15,487 nt of DNA from Thermoplasmata archaeon M9B2D. GTDB taxonomy: Archaea > Thermoplasmatota > E2 > DHVEG-1. The notes below the pieces were generated by a model. That model worked only from the letters and a program-made list of their open reading frames with translations, was not told where the DNA came from and did not search any database. Below, piece after piece: positions 1 through 6,234 of this stretch. Position numbers and translations under genes: made by a program. Position 1 is the first letter of the stretch; every line of letters begins with the position of its first letter. The stretch spans positions 1 to 15,487 of the forward strand of contig MUGD01000041.1 in the NCBI GenBank assembly GCA_002900555.1, read 5' to 3'.

Positions 1-121
1 GAAGGACGATAGCATTATCGGCATTGAACTTCATGACATTCTTAATATTAAGACCATCTAGAAGAAAATCCAATACTGCCTCCGTCTTCTCGTAGGGTAC
101 CGTTATCTGTACCTGTTTCAC
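1..121 (-). CDS. N-terminal fragment of a DUF389/TIGR00341-like protein (runs off left edge)
   Basis: The minus strand is open from a GTG at 121 to the window edge, giving 40 residues that begin VKQVQITVPYEKTEAVLDFL and continue with LNIKNVMKFNADNAIVL. A stop codon (TAA) lies a short way upstream in frame, and no other good start exists. A GGAG stretch lies about 10 bases before the GTG. The pattern, a beta strand with VxVP, then a helix, then a second strand with the sense 'function declines as the residue varies', resembles the small N-terminal alpha/beta domain of DUF389 (TIGR00341) membrane proteins. Those proteins then continue into several membrane helices that would lie outside this window. 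Recognition rests on 40 residues only, so the family call is tentative; an ACT-like or other ferredoxin-like domain is the alternative. It is transcribed divergently from the LysE-type gene. Confidence 0.45.
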   Translation of the reverse strand, partial: MKQVQITVPYEKTEAVLDFLLDGLNIKNVMKFNADNAIVL

Positions 122-186
122 AGACTTACAGCTCCATGTTGTTGCGAGACGCCTATGGGAGTGCTCTTAAGGATTTCTGGAAAGGC

Positions 187-216
187 TGTTTTTGTATATT
201 GTAATACAGATATTAC
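187..216. promoter_or_regulatory. Divergent promoter core with TATA-like box and GTAATA/TATTAC dyad
   Basis: A TTTTTGTATATT stretch (about 190-200) can serve as a TATA box on both strands between the divergent genes starting at 121 and 290. Directly after it, GTAATA (201-206), CAGA, TATTAC (211-216) forms a perfect 6-bp inverted repeat. For the rightward gene this dyad falls between the TATA box and the expected transcript start near 222, a usual place for a repressor site. Six-bp repeats arise by chance, so the operator role is inference. Confidence 0.35.
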
Positions 217-289
217 CATTCCGTAGCTTCGAGGTATCAATCACCATACTTTTCTTATCATCAGATAACATCGGTTTAGAGGCAATAAT

Positions 290-967
290 ATGGGTGTCTT
301 CGAGATTCTAGCAGCTTGGTTTGCACTCTCACTCACGGGGGCTCTTGCCCCGGGACCACTCACTGCAGCTGTAGTCATGCAGAGTACTAAATATGGAAAA
401 CTGCACGGCATTTTACCAATGGTTGGTCATGCTATTGTTGAAGTTGGCATTATCGCTGCCATAATCATCAGTGTTCAAGCATTGACTTTGACTCCTTTAA
501 TGATAGATCTTCTAGTTGGATTTGGTGGAGTTGTGATTGTTGCATTTGGAATTCTCGCACTTCGTGATTACAAATACAAAGTGGAACCCAGAACCGAGAA
601 TGCATCTTCCATATCAGCTTCCTCAGTAATTGAAGCAACTACACAAGGAGCAGCAGTTAGTCTCCTTAGCCCCTACTTCCTTCTCTGGTGGTTTGGTATT
701 GGACTCTCCAACGTGACTCTGCTGGTCGGAACTTTGCAGGTTGGAGTCGGTACTGTTTTTCTTGCAGGAGTCTTGCTCTATATCACTCACATATCAACGG
801 ACTTCCTCTACGGTGCTGTACTAACACTGGGAACAGACGCAGCCACAAGAAAGACAAAGATTGGAGATATCAACTGGATAAGTGTACTCGTAGGATTAGT
901 ACAGATTGGGCTTGGGCTCTGGTTTGCTATTCTTGCAGCTCCTGGATTAATCGCTTTGATTAGCTAA
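290..967 (+). CDS. LysE family amino-acid exporter
   Basis: The 225-residue protein is strongly hydrophobic, with about six membrane helices, the usual size and topology of the LysE/RhtB exporter family. The family signature lies near the N-terminus: GALAPGPL, with the APGP core at residues 20-23 after the first helix segment. Members export amino acids or related small molecules from the cytoplasm using the membrane potential; the substrate cannot be told from the sequence. The central part, residues 95-115, is a polar Ser-rich cytoplasmic loop. The ATG at 290 is preceded by TTAGAGG at 276-282, a good Shine-Dalgarno site with about 7 bases of spacing, so this start is well supported. It stands alone, divergent from the DUF389-like gene and followed by the peptidase gene after 77 bases. 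Confidence 0.85.
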   Translation: MGVFEILAAWFALSLTGALAPGPLTAAVVMQSTKYGKLHGILPMVGHAIVEVGIIAAIIISVQALTLTPLMIDLLVGFGGVVIVAFGILALRDYKYKVEPRTENASSISASSVIEATTQGAAVSLLSPYFLLWWFGIGLSNVTLLVGTLQVGVGTVFLAGVLLYITHISTDFLYGAVLTLGTDAATRKTKIGDINWISVLVGLVQIGLGLWFAILAAPGLIALIS

Positions 968-1022
968 ATTTCAAAGACATATAGGAAGTCAAGTCTTACA
1001 CAGAATTCTTTAGGACACCATT

Positions 1023-1040
1023 TTACCCAAGTCTGGGTGA
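1023..1040 (+). promoter_or_regulatory. Hairpin covering the Shine-Dalgarno site of the pyroglutamyl peptidase gene
   Basis: TTACCCA (1023-1029), loop AGTC, TGGGTGA (1034-1040) can form a 7-bp stem with one G-U pair. The 3' arm holds the whole Shine-Dalgarno sequence GGGTGA for the TTG start at 1045. A TATA-like ACATATAGG at about 977-985 predicts a transcript start near 1005, so the hairpin would be in the leader. It could reduce translation initiation, or it could serve as a transcript end for the upstream gene. Confidence 0.35.
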
Positions 1041-1044
1041 TTCT

Positions 1045-1653
1045 TTGTCCAAGATACTTGTTACAGGTTTCGAACCCTTTGATGGATTCTTAGTTAATCC
1101 CTCAGAAGAGATCGCAAAAGAACTCGATGGCAAGAGAATCAATCAACACTCAATAATTGGTATTGTCTTGCCAGTCGATTACAAGAACGCCCTTAACATA
1201 CTGGATCAAGTATTGGACAAGCATAAGCCAGAATACATTCTGTGCTGTGGACAAGCTAATAGAGCAGTAATCACCATTGAGCGAATTGCAATCAATATTC
1301 TCAGTACAAAGCGTTCAGATAATTATGATAATACACCTGAGACCGATATTATCAACCACGAAGGTCCCGCTGCGTACTTTGCCAATCTTGAACCACTACA
1401 ACTAGTAGAGGTTCTCAGGGAGAAAGATATTCCTGCAGATGTAAGCTATTATGCAGGAGCATATGGATGCAATTGGTTATTGTACAATGTAATGCAGAGG
1501 ATTGAAACTGGCATGATAAATGCAAAAGCCACCTTTATCCATTTACCGCCAATTCCAGCTCAGGCAATTCAGAAAGATATGATGTCACTTGCTACAATGC
1601 CTTTAGAATTGCTAATTCATGCACTCGTGGAAATCATCAAGTCTCTCGATTAA
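1045..1653 (+). CDS. pcp: Pyroglutamyl-peptidase I (family C15 cysteine peptidase)
   Basis: The protein removes N-terminal pyroglutamate from peptides in the cytosol. It has 202 residues, within the family's usual 200-215. It opens with ILVTGFEPFDG, the family hallmark, followed by NPS. The catalytic triad is visible: Glu79 in TIERIAIN, Cys142 in YGCNWLLY, and His166 in FIHLPPIP, all at spacings expected for the archaeal enzymes. GPAAYF near residue 107 is the usual substrate-side loop. The start is TTG at 1045, chosen because GGGTGA sits just upstream and the family motif begins at residue 3. The last 17 bases overlap tail-to-tail with the minus-strand membrane protein gene, so the two transcripts are complementary at their 3' ends. 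I am confident of the family; all active-site residues are intact. Confidence 0.95.
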   Translation: MSKILVTGFEPFDGFLVNPSEEIAKELDGKRINQHSIIGIVLPVDYKNALNILDQVLDKHKPEYILCCGQANRAVITIERIAINILSTKRSDNYDNTPETDIINHEGPAAYFANLEPLQLVEVLREKDIPADVSYYAGAYGCNWLLYNVMQRIETGMINAKATFIHLPPIPAQAIQKDMMSLATMPLELLIHALVEIIKSLD

Positions 1654-2407
1654 CACCAAGTCCTAGTATATCGCCAAAATATCGGAAGATGATGAAACCA
1701 ACCAGTGCAGCAAGCAATGTTGCGACAGTCCTTTCGATAATCATCAATGGGAAGATTAGGGCGAATGAGAATCCAATGATTGGCGGCAGGTCAAGAAGGA
1801 AAACTGAACCCATTGCCATCATAGAATGATCGAGCATAGCACCGATGAATGTGAAGGGAATTAACTGAAGGTACTTTACAATTCCAGTTCGATTCATATC
1901 AAACTGAATATCTTTGAATTGAAGGATTAATGCAATCACTGCTGCTAGCATATAGGGTAGCATGAACCACCATGCTCCATACTTGAAAATCTCGAATAGA
2001 ATTATTATCACTAGGAGGTATCCTGCTGTGAGAAGTGGCCCTATCTTTGTTTCACCCTTCAATAGAAGACCTGTAAAGAGACCTGCTATTGCTGGTCCAA
2101 GTATTGTTGGTGGCAGAAAGAGAAACACTCCCCCACCGAATGGTAGAAGAACGAAGGTACCTAAGACTCCTGCTAGAAAACCGTAAGCAAATCCTCTAAC
2201 AGAACCAAGAATCAATCCCAATAATGGAGCGATACAGACAGCAAAACTGAGTGCGCTTGTTACTCCACCCGCACCTATGAATGTGCTCATTGGAAGAATA
2301 GCTAATATCGCATAGAGTGCCACAAGAATGACTCCAACTGCAACTTTCCTAGTTTCTCCTTTTGGTTCTATGAGATCCATTTCTTGGTTTGAGGGTTCAT
2401 CGGACAA
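1637..2407 (-). CDS. ECF-transporter S-component-like integral membrane protein
   Basis: This 256-residue protein has a polar 20-residue N-terminus and then about six or seven hydrophobic helices. The first part, ALYAILAILPMSTFIGAGG followed by a helix and LGLILGSVRGFAYGFLAGVLG, resembles substrate-binding S components of ECF vitamin transporters, in which small residues line the helices that dock on the ECF module. The family is inferred from this layout; the ligand is not predictable. No EcfA ATPase or EcfT gene lies in the window, so it would have to share a module encoded elsewhere or be a different membrane protein. The start is TTG at 2407, with GGAG about 11 bases upstream; an ATG at codon 10 is an alternative but has no Shine-Dalgarno site. 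It is the last of three minus-strand genes and overlaps the peptidase gene at its 3' end. Confidence 0.55.
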   Translation of the reverse strand: MSDEPSNQEMDLIEPKGETRKVAVGVILVALYAILAILPMSTFIGAGGVTSALSFAVCIAPLLGLILGSVRGFAYGFLAGVLGTFVLLPFGGGVFLFLPPTILGPAIAGLFTGLLLKGETKIGPLLTAGYLLVIIILFEIFKYGAWWFMLPYMLAAVIALILQFKDIQFDMNRTGIVKYLQLIPFTFIGAMLDHSMMAMGSVFLLDLPPIIGFSFALIFPLMIIERTVATLLAALVGFIIFRYFGDILGLGVNRET

Positions 2408-2480
2408 TAATATCCCGCTCCGTTTTGCGTCTGCGAGTTGAATGCTTTATGATACTTGTGGTCAGTTAGAATCTCCAAGA

Positions 2481-3575
2481 CTACTTCCTTCGCACTTTCA
2501 CTGCAATGGAAACGAGAACCAAACCAACAAATGTTCCTACCAGAATGATTTGATCTTGAGTTATAGAAAATCCAGTTGTTGTTGTTGTCGTTGTATTTGA
2601 GTATGACTCTACTAAGGAAATGCTAAACGGTTTCACTGTCTCATATCCATACCCATCAGCAACGACCAGACTGGCTGGAAATGTAGGAGGTTCTGTGTCT
2701 ATATCTACAATTCCATCTCCACCAGGATATTTCTCTGTGATAAGGGAAGGCACGTAGTATCTTCCTGATCTTTCATCATACTCTAATCCTTCACTTGTCC
2801 AGAAAGTAATCTCATCGTATTCTAATGTGGTCTGATTTAGAACAGTAGCAATCAACTTTACATATCTGATATATGTTAGGCCTGTAATTTTAATCTGAAA
2901 GCTAGTGTTAGACCATTCAAGAATTAGTTTGTTCTCCAATTCATTATAATTTGGATGGATTATCTGAATAGAAGGTCCATTTGTGTTTCTTGTAATTGTA
3001 TACTCGAAAATTGGGAAATATGTGACATGCTGAATCCCAACTGTAAGATTAAGACTCTCTTCGTCAATGAAATCATTTCCAAAAGAGGCCCATGTTTCAT
3101 TCGCAAAGAAATAGGTTGAGTTCAACCAGATAGCGTAATGGATAAACTCTCCTTCTTGTGTTTCTAAAATTTCTTCATAGGGATACAAGGTTTCGTAGTT
3201 GTGTGTTTCATTTGCATCCCCGATATTTTCTGAAAGATCTATGACTACTGTAATATCTGAATCTGGATTCTCCCACCAGATTTCAAAGGAGAATCTGAAA
3301 TTCCTGGGTTGTATAATGGATGTATTGGGAAAGAAATACCTCCAGAAGATTTCTTGCCCATTTATCATAAGAGAACCTGAGTCCAATGTACTCACATTTG
3401 ATGCAGGGGATTCAAATGGTGGATTTTCGGATGTCTGTGATTTCACACACTCACTTTGTGAGCATTTTGAAATTTCAGTGTCAAATTCATATGCTATTGG
3501 TAGGATACTTGCTATAGCTAAATAGACGAGAAATGTCAATGTAATAACTGCTTTTACCCTATTCATTTCATCCAC
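2481..3575 (-). CDS. Predicted surface glycoprotein with Thr-rich stalk and C-terminal membrane anchor
   Basis: I do not recognise the family. The 364-residue protein has a hydrophobic N-terminal segment (about 8-30), read as a signal peptide, then a long hydrophilic, beta-rich extracellular region. Near the C-terminus a run of seven threonines (328-334) forms a short stalk, followed by one membrane helix (about 342-359) and a basic tail, KVRRK. This layout is typical of archaeal surface proteins anchored in the membrane and facing outward. Nine N-glycosylation sequons (for example NVS, NTS, NET, NST, NLT, NQT) support surface exposure. Two cysteines form CSQSEC just after the signal segment. 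No catalytic motif is visible. The GTG at 3575 lacks a Shine-Dalgarno site but lies 26-27 bases from a TATA-like CTTTAATA (3605-3598), which fits a leaderless transcript; ATG at 3566 is the alternative start. Confidence 0.7.
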   Translation of the reverse strand: MDEMNRVKAVITLTFLVYLAIASILPIAYEFDTEISKCSQSECVKSQTSENPPFESPASNVSTLDSGSLMINGQEIFWRYFFPNTSIIQPRNFRFSFEIWWENPDSDITVVIDLSENIGDANETHNYETLYPYEEILETQEGEFIHYAIWLNSTYFFANETWASFGNDFIDEESLNLTVGIQHVTYFPIFEYTITRNTNGPSIQIIHPNYNELENKLILEWSNTSFQIKITGLTYIRYVKLIATVLNQTTLEYDEITFWTSEGLEYDERSGRYYVPSLITEKYPGGDGIVDIDTEPPTFPASLVVADGYGYETVKPFSISLVESYSNTTTTTTTGFSITQDQIILVGTFVGLVLVSIAVKVRRK

Positions 3576-3597
3576 TTTTTGGGTAAGGATTTTTGGG

Positions 3598-3605
3598 TAT
3601 TAAAG
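3598..3605 (-). promoter_or_regulatory. TATA-like box for a probably leaderless transcript
   Basis: On the minus strand CTTTAATA is centred about 26-27 bases before the GTG start at 3575, and no Shine-Dalgarno site is seen. In archaea the transcript starts about 25 bases after the TATA centre, so it would begin at the start codon. Confidence 0.35.
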
Positions 3606-3619
3606 CAACTTCTGCTTAA

Positions 3620-4600
3620 TTACACTGGATAGAAATCCCAGAAATGAGTCACTTTCCAATCATTTCCGACCTGCTTGTCGCCACGCAAATCAGTAAGAAC
3701 TCCATCATCAAATGGATAGAACCATAAATCGTTACTATGATTGACTGTGATGAGGTCTGGTTTGCCTGGAGTTCTCCAATGACCAATAAGATACTTCCAA
3801 TCCTTCCTGAAATCTTTGTCAGATTCCCACTGCTGCTTCTCTGTGAAGGTGAAGTGATCCTTCTTTGGATTTGGGCCATAGGGATATAGTCTCAACCTGT
3901 TATCCCTGAATGCGAGCATATCTGGTGTTCCATTGCCAAGCCATTCATCCATGAGAAGATGCTCATAGTGTTTGGCTTTGAAATCATCTCCGACTTTGTA
4001 GTTACGTTGCTTGTAGAAAGTTTCACCATTGAACTCAAAGACAACAAGATCTCCATTATCTTTTCTGATCAGAATATCTGGAGTAGATCCTCCACTCCAA
4101 TATCCAGGATAAATGTCTGGAACTTCCTTCTTATCAAATCCATTTCCTACTTTTTCTTTACTTCCTAAATCTCTGAATTCTTTTCCATTCCATGGATACA
4201 ACCGAAGGTTTCCATCTTCATCACGAACAAGAAGATCTGATGTTCCGTTTCCTGTCCATTCCGCAACATAGTAATCTAGAGTGTCACGAAAGCCCTTTCC
4301 CACTTTATCTCCGGTTCCGCGGAGCATGAAGGTTTCATCTCTGAATGGGAAATACCTGAGATCCCCATCTTCCTCAAGGACTACCAGTGAAGAACCGCCA
4401 CCGATTCTTCTTCGGTATGAAGGCATTTGTGTTGGTGTCCAATATCCTGGGAGATACTTCTTGAACTGCCAATCTCGTCCAACCTCTCTCCCAGTATTCT
4501 GCCCCTTTGGAGGGTAGAACTTGTACTTGCCATCATAGTAAAAAAGTGGAAACCACTTCAAATCACCGTTATTCATCCGAACAATTAGTCCTGGCATCAT
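3620..4600 (-). CDS. FG-GAP/VCBS-like six-repeat beta-propeller protein, no signal peptide
   Basis: The 326-residue protein consists almost wholly of six repeats of 50-66 residues. Each has a strand like PDLLVRDEDGNLRLYPWNG, then a turn with VGxGF, then a strand ending in a W and a loop such as EWTGNGTSD. Repeats begin near residues 4, 70, 121, 174, 226 and 281. The chain starts inside one repeat (PGLIVRM) and ends with HFWDFYPV, the strand that would complete it, so the ring likely closes by 'Velcro' pairing of both ends. The GNGTxD loops resemble weakened FG-GAP calcium loops. Similar repeats occur in secreted proteins, but no signal peptide or membrane helix is present here, so it is probably cytosolic. 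The role is unknown; binding of a sugar or protein is plausible. The ATG at 4600 has AGGAGAGG just upstream. It heads a minus-strand group with the surface protein 44 bases downstream. Confidence 0.7.
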   Translation of the reverse strand: MMPGLIVRMNNGDLKWFPLFYYDGKYKFYPPKGQNTGREVGRDWQFKKYLPGYWTPTQMPSYRRRIGGGSSLVVLEEDGDLRYFPFRDETFMLRGTGDKVGKGFRDTLDYYVAEWTGNGTSDLLVRDEDGNLRLYPWNGKEFRDLGSKEKVGNGFDKKEVPDIYPGYWSGGSTPDILIRKDNGDLVVFEFNGETFYKQRNYKVGDDFKAKHYEHLLMDEWLGNGTPDMLAFRDNRLRLYPYGPNPKKDHFTFTEKQQWESDKDFRKDWKYLIGHWRTPGKPDLITVNHSNDLWFYPFDDGVLTDLRGDKQVGNDWKVTHFWDFYPV

Positions 4601-4604
4601 GAAT

Positions 4605-4633
4605 TCCTCTCCTTGGAAGAGGAGTCATCCTCT
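4605..4633 (-). promoter_or_regulatory. Competing inverted repeats over the Shine-Dalgarno site of the propeller gene
   Basis: Read on the minus strand, the leader runs AGAGGA (4633-4628), TGAC, TCCTCT (4623-4618), TCCAAGG, AGAGGA (4610-4605), ATTC, then ATG. The middle TCCTCT can pair with either flanking AGAGGA. The downstream copy is part of the ribosome binding site, so one pairing hides it and the other frees it. The TATA-like AATAAATAG (about 4647-4639) would start the transcript near 4618, which would leave only the sequestering hairpin unless transcription starts further upstream. As DNA the same repeat could be an operator in this divergent promoter region. Confidence 0.35.
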
Positions 4634-4704
4634 CATAACTATTTATTGGATGTGAGCTAGGGAAAAACGTTTTAGAGGGACTGCATAGCTTCGCGATTCA
4701 GCAT

Positions 4705-4709
4705 GGAGG
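4705..4709 (+). promoter_or_regulatory. Ribosome binding site that decides the oxidoreductase start
   Basis: GGAGG lies 8 bases before GTG at 4718. It overlaps the upstream in-frame ATG at 4703, which itself has no Shine-Dalgarno site close by. This favours the GTG as the true start. Confidence 0.6.
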
Positions 4710-4717
4710 CTTCTGTT

Positions 4718-6031
4718 GTGAGCGAAGAAACCTTTGATGTCATAATTGTGGGTGCTGGCGTTCTTGGAGTTGCCACAGCGTACTATATACAGAAGAACAG
4801 CCCTGAAAAGAATGTCCTTCTTGTCGATAGAACACTTGCTGTAGGTCAAGCCAATACAGCCATGAGCGCAGCCGCAGTTAGGAATATGTTTGCGTCTTCT
4901 ACCAATCAGATTCTTACTGATACATCAATAAAGTACTTCGAGTATGTTCAGAATGAACTTGGTCACGATCTTTTCTTTGAGAAGACAGGCTATCTCTGGT
5001 TATTGAGTGAATCACAATTCAAGCACGAGAGTGTGCAACTTTGGATGCAACGAATGAAAACATCCGGCATCGACTATAAGGTCTATAGTAGGCAAGAGCT
5101 AAAGGAATTGATTCCAGGACTCAATGTTGATTTTACTGGTGACGAAGAGGCAGAGCTTATGCATTTACATGAAGCTGATTACGGTCTCTTTGGCGGCGAT
5201 TGTGGGGTTTTAGATCCTACACGTCTTGTTGAGCATTACTTTGAGGAGTTCAAGAAGATCACTCATGTCAAACCTCGATTTGGTGTCAACGTTGAGAAAT
5301 TGCTTGTTGAGGCTGATCCAAAGCTGGACATTCCCGGAGAACCATTTGTATGGCAACAGAAGAGAGTAACAGGCATTGTCACAGATAAGGGAACTTTGAG
5401 AGCAAAGACGGTTGTGCTTGCTACTGGTGCATGGGCGAATGAGCTTCTCGACCCTGTAGGTATTGATAGTATGACAAAAGCAAAGAAACGCCAGTTATTC
5501 GTTATCCATGCTGAAGACAATCCCAAACTGCACGATTTGCTCGATACAAAGGGTTTCAATGAGCTTGGTTGCATTCCATTCACCATACTTCCATCAGCGG
5601 GGGTTTATTTCAGACCGCAGTTACAGGAGCGGGGATTCTGGATTGGCTGTGGTGATAAGTTTGGTCGTGGCTATGAGTATGTGCAGACTGATGAAATGAT
5701 GGTTCCTGAGAGTACCTACTATGAAAATAGTATGTACCCAGTACTAGCAAAGTATTTCCCTGCTTTTGAGAGCGCTCGTCCGGTGAATAGCTGGGCTGGA
5801 GGTTATTGCTATTCTCCAGATAGGATACCATTTGTCTACGAAGAATGTGGTGTTCTTGTTGTAAATGGCGCCTCAGGATCAGGAATTATGAAAGCTGATG
5901 CACTGGGAAGGATTGCAGACGCACTCTATCGTGGAATACCGGAAGCTGAGCTTTTTGGAGGCAAAAGAGTATCCTCAAAGATGCTCACGATTAAGGATCG
6001 CAATGTAGAGATCGAAAGCGTAGTCATATAA
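4718..6031 (+). CDS. FAD-dependent oxidoreductase, DAO (glycine/D-amino-acid oxidase, sarcosine oxidase) family
   Basis: The 437-residue protein would oxidise an amine or amino acid with FAD in the cytosol; the substrate is not determined. Residues 8-17 read VIIVGAGVLG, the GxGxxG nucleotide-binding loop, and Asp37 in LLVDR ends the second strand and would bind the FAD ribose. A second strand-helix segment, TVVLATGAW, is the usual ATG motif. The C-terminal part has SPDRIPFVYE and NGASGSGIMKADALG, the family's FAD-covering segment, where GHG is usual and GSG is seen. The length fits the family. An ATG five codons upstream (4703) lacks a ribosome binding site; the GTG at 4718 has GGAGG 8 bases before it and is preferred. 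It is divergent from the propeller gene, with a shared A/T core (4640-4648), and a CorA-like gene follows after 203 bases. No partner gene of a heteromeric enzyme is adjacent. Confidence 0.85.
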   Translation: MSEETFDVIIVGAGVLGVATAYYIQKNSPEKNVLLVDRTLAVGQANTAMSAAAVRNMFASSTNQILTDTSIKYFEYVQNELGHDLFFEKTGYLWLLSESQFKHESVQLWMQRMKTSGIDYKVYSRQELKELIPGLNVDFTGDEEAELMHLHEADYGLFGGDCGVLDPTRLVEHYFEEFKKITHVKPRFGVNVEKLLVEADPKLDIPGEPFVWQQKRVTGIVTDKGTLRAKTVVLATGAWANELLDPVGIDSMTKAKKRQLFVIHAEDNPKLHDLLDTKGFNELGCIPFTILPSAGVYFRPQLQERGFWIGCGDKFGRGYEYVQTDEMMVPESTYYENSMYPVLAKYFPAFESARPVNSWAGGYCYSPDRIPFVYEECGVLVVNGASGSGIMKADALGRIADALYRGIPEAELFGGKRVSSKMLTIKDRNVEIESVVI

Positions 6032-6144
6032 CGCGGGATATGATGAGAGTGTTTTTTAAGCGATAGTTATTTTTCACTCTATTACAAAACCCTATAAGAC
6101 AGCCAGTGTTTTCTAATATTGGCTTAGTGGCCCTTACAGCCGGA

Positions 6145-6174
6145 CTGTATATCAGGCTCTCTATTTAGAGAACC
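6145..6174 (+). promoter_or_regulatory. TATA-like box followed by a 20-bp near-perfect dyad, CorA-like gene promoter
   Basis: A TATA-like TGTATATC (6147-6153 region) is followed by GG-C-TCTCTA-TT-TAGAGA-A-CC (6155-6174), symmetrical except for one mismatched pair. The expected transcript start falls near 6176, so the dyad covers the region between TATA box and start, fitting a repressor operator. The central loop is too short for a strong RNA hairpin unless the stem opens, so a DNA-binding role is more likely. Confidence 0.4.
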
Positions 6175-6234
6175 ATTTTCCAGGCAGGCAATTATCGATG
6201 TACGAACGACATCCGCTATCACGAGGTGGATCAA

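Noticed and set aside
2577..2595. GTT-repeat as a CRISPR or repeat array
   Set aside because: It is a short triplet run inside a gene encoding the Thr stalk, with no spacers.
6038..6110. C/D-box guide RNA
   Set aside because: ATGATGA near 6042 resembles a C box, but no CTGA D box follows at a suitable distance and no internal C'/D' pair was found.
6120..6175. tRNA-like segment
   Set aside because: GGCTTAGTGGCC resembles a D arm, but no T-loop or matching acceptor stem is present.
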